DNA of 19,027 bases, from assembly GCA_013696595.1 (NCBI GenBank), contig JACCYG010000155.1:1-19027 (forward strand), in the 5' to 3' direction. The translations under genes were made by a program, and so were the position numbers. Positions 14,994-19,027 of the stretch are shown here, piece by piece. Below the pieces are notes generated by a model, which saw only the letters and a list, made by a program, of their open reading frames with translations, was not told the origin of the DNA and did not search any database. Position 1 is the first letter of the stretch; each line of letters starts with the position of its first letter. Origin of the DNA: Actinomycetota bacterium (GTDB lineage: Bacteria; Actinomycetota; Thermoleophilia; Gaiellales; Gaiellaceae).

Positions 14994-15904
14994 GAGGTCG
15001 AACGCTCGCGTTCGAACGCGTCGAGTGCAAGGCGGATCACGGCATCGACCGCGTGTTCGCGGTCCGCGTTCTCGACGACCGGGACGTCGGCGTCCCGTGC
15101 GCGCTCGACCAGATAGTTCTGGATGCGCCGAATCTCCGGAAGAGCGTTCAGGTACTTGTCGACCGGGCGGAGGCCCTCCGAGTCCGCGTCGCGCACGTAG
15201 AAGTGGCTCGCGTGCGCGTCCTCGTCGGAGATCGTGATCAAGCATTGCGAGACGATGGCGCCTTCGAGCCTCGTCGGGAGAAGGCCCGGGACGATGTGAA
15301 CGCCCTCGAGCGCCATCGAGTGGCTCTCGGTGAGGGCACGTTCGAGCACGGCATCGACGCCGACGAGCACGTTTCGCGTCTGGTCGAGGAAGCCGCGCAC
15401 CCCCGCGTCCCTGCCGTCTTCGCTGAACGGAGGAGCCTGCCCCGCTTCGAAGCTCGAGTAGTGGATGGTGGGCATGAACGCTTCGGAGAAGAACGCCCGC
15501 ATCGTCTGGCGCACGAAGTCCGTCGAGGTCACGCGGGTGATGCCGAGGCGATGCGCCACCTCGGTCGTGATCGTGGACTTGCCCGTCCCGGTCGCGCCGC
15601 CGATCAGGATGATCAGGGGGGCGTCGACCTCCTGGAGCGCCTGGAAGCGCCGCAGGCGGCGAACGGCCTGCTCGTCCTCGTGCTCGGCCAGGACCTCCGC
15701 AGCGACGTCGTACACGTGGTCCTGCCTCGCAGGGGCCTCCTCGTGCTCGCGGACGAGCGCGCTTTCGATCAGGCGCGCGAGCTCGTAGGACCGGTCCGGC
15801 GAGAGCCCCGTTCCCATGAGCGCCTTCGCCATCAGGCCCTTCGAGTACGGAAGCCGCGCCTCGGGCGACACGACGGGCGATTCGGGAGGCCGGCGGTCGC
15901 TCAC
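14990..15904 (-). CDS. pgk2: 2-phosphoglycerate kinase (makes 2,3-diphosphoglycerate)
   Basis: Phosphorylates 2-phosphoglycerate with ATP to give 2,3-diphosphoglycerate, known from Methanothermus fervidus, where the enzyme is also about 300 aa. The N-terminal ATP-cone-like domain is visible (LPYSKGLMAKALMGTGLSPD, RSYELARLIESAL). Next is a P-loop kinase core: LIILIGGATGTGKSTITTEV (Lys109), RLGITRVTSTDFVRQTMRAF, IHYSSFEAG, and a C-terminal part with LEGVHIVPGLLP and DADSEGLRPVDKYLNALPEI. Product is 304 aa. GTG 15904 overlaps the stop of the synthetase gene in GTGA. Its direct pairing with the enzyme that cyclises its product strongly supports the assignment. Confidence 0.9.
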   Translation of the reverse strand: MSDRRPPESPVVSPEARLPYSKGLMAKALMGTGLSPDRSYELARLIESALVREHEEAPARQDHVYDVAAEVLAEHEDEQAVRRLRRFQALQEVDAPLIILIGGATGTGKSTITTEVAHRLGITRVTSTDFVRQTMRAFFSEAFMPTIHYSSFEAGQAPPFSEDGRDAGVRGFLDQTRNVLVGVDAVLERALTESHSMALEGVHIVPGLLPTRLEGAIVSQCLITISDEDAHASHFYVRDADSEGLRPVDKYLNALPEIRRIQNYLVERARDADVPVVENADREHAVDAVIRLALDAFERERSTS

Positions 15905-17211
15905 CGCGCTGCCGGCACCTCCTTCGTCGTCGCGGCGTCGGCGAGGGTCCGGAGCTCCTCGTCGAGGTCGGGCTCGCCTTCGACCGAGAGGACCTCGTTG
16001 TCGGCGAAGACGACGTCGATTCCCCGTTCCGACGCGGCCTCGGCCACGACGTCGATGGCCGCGGCCTTGATCTCGACCAGGTAGACCTCGGCGTCCCGTG
16101 CGCCCTCGGATTCGAGGTCTTCACGCAGCTTCTGCCGGTTCGAGAGGTTGCCCGAGACGAGCACGACGTTAGCGCCGTGCACCTCCTCAAGGTGGCGGCA
16201 AAGGCGGTGGTGTACCTGGTCGGGCGAGGTCGAGAAGAGCGCGACCCGCCGTCCGTCGACAGGCTCGGCAGGCCGCTGGCGAAAGAGCGTGGCGACGACG
16301 CGGAGATCCGGCTTGACCTCTGCGATCGCCTCCCGCATCCGGTCGACGTCCTCCGCGGTCGCGAGCGGCTCCTCGCAGCTCGTGACGACCACGAGGTCGG
16401 AAAGGAGAAGGCGGTACGCCCCGAGATAGCCGGTGACGAGGTCGAGGTCGGCGGCCGCCCGCGCCACGAGGACCCGCGCGCCCACCTCGACCGGCGGAAG
16501 CGCCGCCCCGCTTCCCTCGAAGATGACGACGTCAGGATCGCGCTCGGCGGCGATGCGGGCGGCCTCCTCGACGTTCGACGTGAACGGCGCGCCTGCGAGA
16601 CCCCCTCCGCACCGCCGAGCGCCCACCGTCACCACGCGCGCGAGGGCCGCGTCCTCCAGGTAGTCGGAAGCGGCGTGCGAGCCGGCCCGCGACCGCTCGA
16701 GGAGGTCCGAGACGCCCGGTGGGACCTCGACGACGACCGGCTCCGGCGGGCCGCCCCTCCCCATCGCGACGATGACGACCTCACGCGTTTCGGCCAGGAC
16801 GCGGGCCAGGTGCCCTGCCACGGCCGTCTTGCCCACCCGCTTGCCGCTTCCGATCACCGCGATCGCCGGGGTGTCGAAGGGCGCGAACGCGACCGGGTCG
16901 AACCGGAAGTCGGCGCCTACATACGGAAGCCCGGCGGCGAGCGTGCGGCTGGCGAGGCGGAAGCGGTCGCGCGGCGTGACCACCGGCTCGTCCGAGAGGT
17001 CGATGACGACCTCGGCGCGAGCTTCGTCGAGCGCCGCCTCGAGGCTCTCGAAGACCGGGACGCCGTAGTCCTCGTCGCCCTTCAGCTTCTCGGTGCCTCC
17101 GAGCGCGACGGCGGCGACGACCTGGTACGGCAGCTCGGTAAACGCCGCGCACACGACCTCCGGATAGTGCTCTCCATCGATGAGCGCAACGGCGCGCGGA
17201 TATTCGCTCAT
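15901..17211 (-). CDS. cpgS: Cyclic 2,3-diphosphoglycerate synthetase
   Basis: Uses ATP to close the intramolecular phosphoanhydride of 2,3-diphosphoglycerate, giving cyclic 2,3-diphosphoglycerate (cDPG), a solute that protects proteins in thermophilic methanogens. The protein is 436 aa (archaeal enzyme about 460). Features: an N-terminal domain with VALIDGEHYPEVV and YQVVAAVALGGTEKL, then P-loop AVIGSGKRVGKTAVAGHLAR (Lys128), VIVAMGRGGPPEPVVVE, DLLERSRAGSHAASDYLEDA, RRCGGGLAGAPFTSNVEEAA, and VVIFEGSGAALPPVEV. A C-terminal alpha/beta part ends VEGEPDLDEELRTLAD. ATG 17211 overlaps the upstream phosphoesterase stop (ATGA); the open frame further upstream is antisense or shadow. Residues for anhydride formation are not known to me. 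Confidence 0.9.
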   Translation of the reverse strand: MSEYPRAVALIDGEHYPEVVCAAFTELPYQVVAAVALGGTEKLKGDEDYGVPVFESLEAALDEARAEVVIDLSDEPVVTPRDRFRLASRTLAAGLPYVGADFRFDPVAFAPFDTPAIAVIGSGKRVGKTAVAGHLARVLAETREVVIVAMGRGGPPEPVVVEVPPGVSDLLERSRAGSHAASDYLEDAALARVVTVGARRCGGGLAGAPFTSNVEEAARIAAERDPDVVIFEGSGAALPPVEVGARVLVARAAADLDLVTGYLGAYRLLLSDLVVVTSCEEPLATAEDVDRMREAIAEVKPDLRVVATLFRQRPAEPVDGRRVALFSTSPDQVHHRLCRHLEEVHGANVVLVSGNLSNRQKLREDLESEGARDAEVYLVEIKAAAIDVVAEAASERGIDVVFADNEVLSVEGEPDLDEELRTLADAATTKEVPAAR

Positions 17212-17993
17212 CGGCGGCTGGTCACCTCGTCCTCGATCCGGCGCGTGTACTTCTCGAACTCGAGCGTGTCGGTCGAGAACTGGATGATCTTCTCCTGCCC
17301 GTGGAACGGGTACTTGCGCCAGACGTCGACGTGGCGGCCTTCGAGCTCGACGAGGTTGTAACAGGGTCGCGTCTTGCCGCGTAGACGGAGCGACGACACG
17401 GTGCCCGTGTTCACGACGAACGTGTTCTCGAGGCGCCACGCGTACGGGACGTGCTTGTGGCCCGAGAGGACGAGATTGACGCCGGCATGCTGGAGCGTCT
17501 CGAGCGCGTCGCCCGCGTCGTAGACGACGTTCCGCTCGCGCCCGGTGCCCGGCACCGGCAGGAGATGGTGATGAAGGACGAAGATGCGGAACTCTGCCGG
17601 GGTCGCGAACTGCTCCTCGATCCATCCGTAGCGGCCGCGTCCGATCGCCCCGTGGTCAAGATCGGGCTCCGTGGAGTCGACCGCGACGATCGAGATCCCG
17701 TTCAGATGGATGACCGAGTTGCGGTCGCCAAATCGCTCCTCAAAATGGATGTATCCGACGTTGCGCGAGTCGTGATTCCCCGGAACGACCACGAGCGTCT
17801 TGCACTCGAGTCGCTCGAGGTATTGAGCTGCATCGGCGTACTCCTGCCGAAAGCCGTTCGTGGTGAGATCGCCGGAACAGACGATGGCGTCCGGCTCGAG
17901 CTCGTTGATCTCCGTGATGGCGCGCTCCATGAGGTTTTCCACGAAGTGCGGCGAACCGCAGTGCAGGTCGGAGATGTGGGCGATCCGGAACAC
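17208..17993 (-). CDS. Calcineurin-like metallophosphoesterase
   Basis: A 261-aa binuclear-metal phosphoesterase of the cyclic-nucleotide phosphodiesterase (CpdA) type. All five signature blocks are present: MFRIAHISDLHCG (Asp-x-His), SGDLTTNG, VPGNHDSRN, LHHHLLPVPG and SGHKHVPY. No signal peptide or membrane segment, so it is cytosolic. It starts the operon and overlaps cpgS by 4 bp. Hydrolysis of cDPG back to 2,3-diphosphoglycerate is a plausible but unproven job; a nucleotide substrate is the alternative. GTG 17993 was chosen because TAAGGT lies 7 nt upstream and the protein then begins at the first strand; GTG 18002 would add three residues. Confidence 0.9.
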   Translation of the reverse strand: MFRIAHISDLHCGSPHFVENLMERAITEINELEPDAIVCSGDLTTNGFRQEYADAAQYLERLECKTLVVVPGNHDSRNVGYIHFEERFGDRNSVIHLNGISIVAVDSTEPDLDHGAIGRGRYGWIEEQFATPAEFRIFVLHHHLLPVPGTGRERNVVYDAGDALETLQHAGVNLVLSGHKHVPYAWRLENTFVVNTGTVSSLRLRGKTRPCYNLVELEGRHVDVWRKYPFHGQEKIIQFSTDTLEFEKYTRRIEDEVTSRR

Positions 17994-18000
17994 GCCGTCC

Positions 18001-18006
18001 ACCTTA
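18001..18006 (-). promoter_or_regulatory. -10 element candidate for the cDPG operon (leaderless)
   Basis: TAAGGT on the minus strand, then 7 nt, then GTG 17993. It would make the operon mRNA leaderless and overlaps the alternative GTG start at 18002. Confidence 0.45.
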
Positions 18007-18061
18007 GCTCGCGGCCGCTTTCCGGCCCAATTCGTAGCGCGGGACCGTCCGTCGTTGGTGC

Positions 18062-18067
18062 TACCGT
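18062..18067 (+). promoter_or_regulatory. -10 element candidate for the PD-(D/E)XK-like gene (leaderless)
   Basis: TACCGT ends 8 nt before GTG 18076, the same spacing as at the oxidoreductase gene. It supports this start over an in-frame GTG at 18058. Confidence 0.45.
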
Positions 18068-18075
18068 GGACTCCA

Positions 18076-18444
18076 GTGCCGGAAGAAATCCTCGATTTCC
18101 AGGCATATTGCGGAGCCGCGCCTCCGCGTTTCGTGAACCAGTCCGAGCTCGAGGTCGCAAAGCTGCTCGACTTCTACGGGATTCCGTGGGAGTACGAGCC
18201 GCGCTCGTTCGTCCTGGAAACCGACGAGAAGGGCCGAGTCCGCGAGGCGACGACTCCCGACTTCTATCTACCCGAGCAGGATCTCTACCTGGAGCTCACG
18301 ACGATGAAGCAGTCGCTCGTCACCCGCAAGAACCGCAAGCTCCGAAAGCTCAAGGAGCGCTATCCGGACGTGAAGGTGAAGCTCTTCTACAAGCGGGACT
18401 TCGAGCGGCTCATAGAGAAGTACGGACTCGATTTCGCCGCGTAG
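18076..18444 (+). CDS. Small PD-(D/E)XK-nuclease-like protein, function unknown
   Basis: A 122-aa protein. Its core looks like a minimal PD-(D/E)XK fold: an N-terminal helix with a Glu (FVNQSELEVAKLLDFYGIPW), a strand with YEPRSFVLE, then TPDFYLPEQDLYLELTTMKQ, where Asp and Glu fit the catalytic pattern but the usual Lys after Glu-x is Thr. A basic helix follows (TRKNRKLRKLKERYP), then VKVKLFYKRDFERLI. Such proteins include Holliday-junction, repair and restriction-type nucleases. The changed motif may mean lost or altered catalysis. GTG 18076 is supported by the -10 box; 18058 is an alternative. It lies just upstream of, and overlaps in another frame, the phosphoribosyltransferase-like frame. 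Confidence 0.75.
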   Translation: MPEEILDFQAYCGAAPPRFVNQSELEVAKLLDFYGIPWEYEPRSFVLETDEKGRVREATTPDFYLPEQDLYLELTTMKQSLVTRKNRKLRKLKERYPDVKVKLFYKRDFERLIEKYGLDFAA

Positions 18445-18475
18445 CAACCCACTCGCCGCCCGCGAGCCCGACGGG

Positions 18476-18997
18476 ATCGGGGATGTCTACCTCACCCGAG
18501 ACGATCTCGCCGCTCGTGTCCACGAGCTAGGCGCCGAGATCTCGGGCGACTATGCCGACGGCGACCTCGTCCTCGTCGCGATGCTTCGCGGCGCAGTCGT
18601 GTTCGCAACCGACCTCGCGCGAGCGATCACGATTCCGCACGCGATGGATTTCGTCGCCCTCGCCGGGTACGGCGGGCGGCCGGCCGGAGGGCCCGTCGCA
18701 CGCCTCATGAAGGACCTGGACGAGCCGATCGAAAGTCGTGACGTCCTCCTCGTCGACAACGTCGTCGACACGGGGCTCACGCTCAACTACCTGCTGAAGA
18801 CGTTCACGCTCCGGAACCCTGCCTCGCTCGCCGTCTGCACTTTGCTCGACCGTCCGTACCGCCGCCTTTGCGACGACCTGCCCATCCGCTACGTCGGCTT
18901 CACCGTGCCGGACGAGTTCTTCGTCGGCTACGGGTTCGAGCTCGACGGGCGGCATCGCTGCCTCCCCGACCTCCGCGTCGCGCGGACGCGCCGCTAG
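18476..18997 (+). CDS. Hypoxanthine phosphoribosyltransferase-like protein, start unresolved
   Basis: Purine-salvage PRTase by similarity: GDVYLTRDDLAARVHELGAE, LVLVAMLRGAVVFATDLARA, DFVALAGYGGRP, KDLDEPIESRDVLLVDNVVD plus TGLTL (PRPP loop) and IRYVGFTVPDEFFVGYGFEL. Similarity begins near 18476, but the frame has no ATG, GTG or TTG between its opening at 18416 and ATG 18581. Starting at 18581 gives 138 aa and loses the first strand-helix unit; from ATC 18476 it is 173 aa, near the usual 180. The start may be a rare codon (ATC 18476 or ATT 18431), a frameshift from the upstream gene, or a one-base deletion after the out-of-frame ATG at 18483. The PRPP loop has Asn where hypoxanthine PRTases usually have an acidic residue. 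Confidence 0.7.
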   Translation: MGDVYLTRDDLAARVHELGAEISGDYADGDLVLVAMLRGAVVFATDLARAITIPHAMDFVALAGYGGRPAGGPVARLMKDLDEPIESRDVLLVDNVVDTGLTLNYLLKTFTLRNPASLAVCTLLDRPYRRLCDDLPIRYVGFTVPDEFFVGYGFELDGRHRCLPDLRVARTRR

Positions 18998-19002
18998 AGC
19001 CG

Positions 19003-19018
19003 CGGGGGTCAAGACCCG
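19003..19018 (+). terminator. Hairpin after the phosphoribosyltransferase-like gene
   Basis: GGGTC-AA-GACCC (19006-19017) with a flanking C-G pair and a bulged G-run forms a short stem. The window ends before any T-run could be seen. Confidence 0.3.
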
Positions 19019-19027
19019 CCCATAGAG

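Noticed and set aside
15053..16084. 343-aa plus-strand open frame, and a similar 394-aa one at 16177-17361
   Set aside because: Both are antisense to well-supported genes and have no domain signal.
14994..16190. N-terminal extension of the GlpX-like frame to 724 aa
   Set aside because: The added part is a low-complexity Arg/Pro-rich shadow of pgk2 and cpgS in another frame; the real start is GTG 14993 at the coupled junction.
17212..17625. N-terminal extension of the cDPG synthetase frame
   Set aside because: It is an Arg-rich shadow of the metallophosphoesterase gene; ATG 17211 sits in an ATGA overlap and matches the family start.
18483..18530. ATG at 18483 as the start of the PRTase-like gene
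   Set aside because: It is in a different frame and reaches a stop after 15 codons.
1..19027. Search for tRNA, rRNA, CRISPR repeats, attachment sites and prophage genes
   Set aside because: None seen by eye; short tRNA-like folds cannot be fully excluded without a covariance search.

Overview
The window is about 19 kb of very GC-rich, densely packed bacterial DNA with many GTG and TTG starts. A fused PafB-PafC regulator, a SigB/SigF-type sigma factor with a STAS partner, and two small 'CECG' proteins point to Actinomycetota, probably a deep lineage such as Thermoleophilia (inference from gene content; no 16S or marker tree is possible here). No tRNA, rRNA, CRISPR array, insertion sequence or phage gene was seen.

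Layout. (1) 1-242: the end of a VOC/glyoxalase-fold protein, frame-broken by an 11-bp tandem duplication. (2) 209-3336: dinB (minus) and fused pafBC (plus) diverge with only 8 bp between starts. A match to the mycobacterial PafBC-dependent damage promoter lies where a dinB promoter should be. (3) 3337-4728: a 168-bp gap with a 19-bp inverted repeat, then the RNA ligase gene rtcB. (4) 4725-8558: a membrane histidine kinase translationally coupled behind queG (tRNA queuosine synthesis), and a divergent quinone-oxidoreductase-like gene. (5) 8650-10309: a minus-strand operon of STAS anti-anti-sigma factor, sigma factor and MIP18-family Fe-S assembly protein, ending at an intrinsic terminator. (6) 10472-13284: a soluble PAS-GAF-PAS histidine kinase and its OmpR-type response regulator. 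(7) 13296-17993: the most striking region. A minus-strand operon carries a metallophosphoesterase, cyclic 2,3-diphosphoglycerate synthetase, 2-phosphoglycerate kinase and a GlpX-like phosphatase, each overlapping the next by 4 bp, followed by two tandem paralogous CECG proteins. (8) 18076-18997: a small PD-(D/E)XK-like protein and a hypoxanthine-phosphoribosyltransferase-like frame with no ordinary start codon at its expected N terminus.

How the parts work together. The kinase and synthetase of region 7 are the two enzymes known from hyperthermophilic methanogens to convert 2-phosphoglycerate to 2,3-diphosphoglycerate and then to cyclic 2,3-diphosphoglycerate, a compatible solute and phosphate store. 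Finding both in a bacterial operon with two uncharacterised phosphoesterases suggests a complete make-and-recycle module. The GlpX-like protein has lost two canonical metal ligands of fructose-1,6-bisphosphatase, so it may act on another substrate. Several transcription units have a TAnnnT element 7-8 nt before the start codon, which implies leaderless mRNAs and was used to choose starts.
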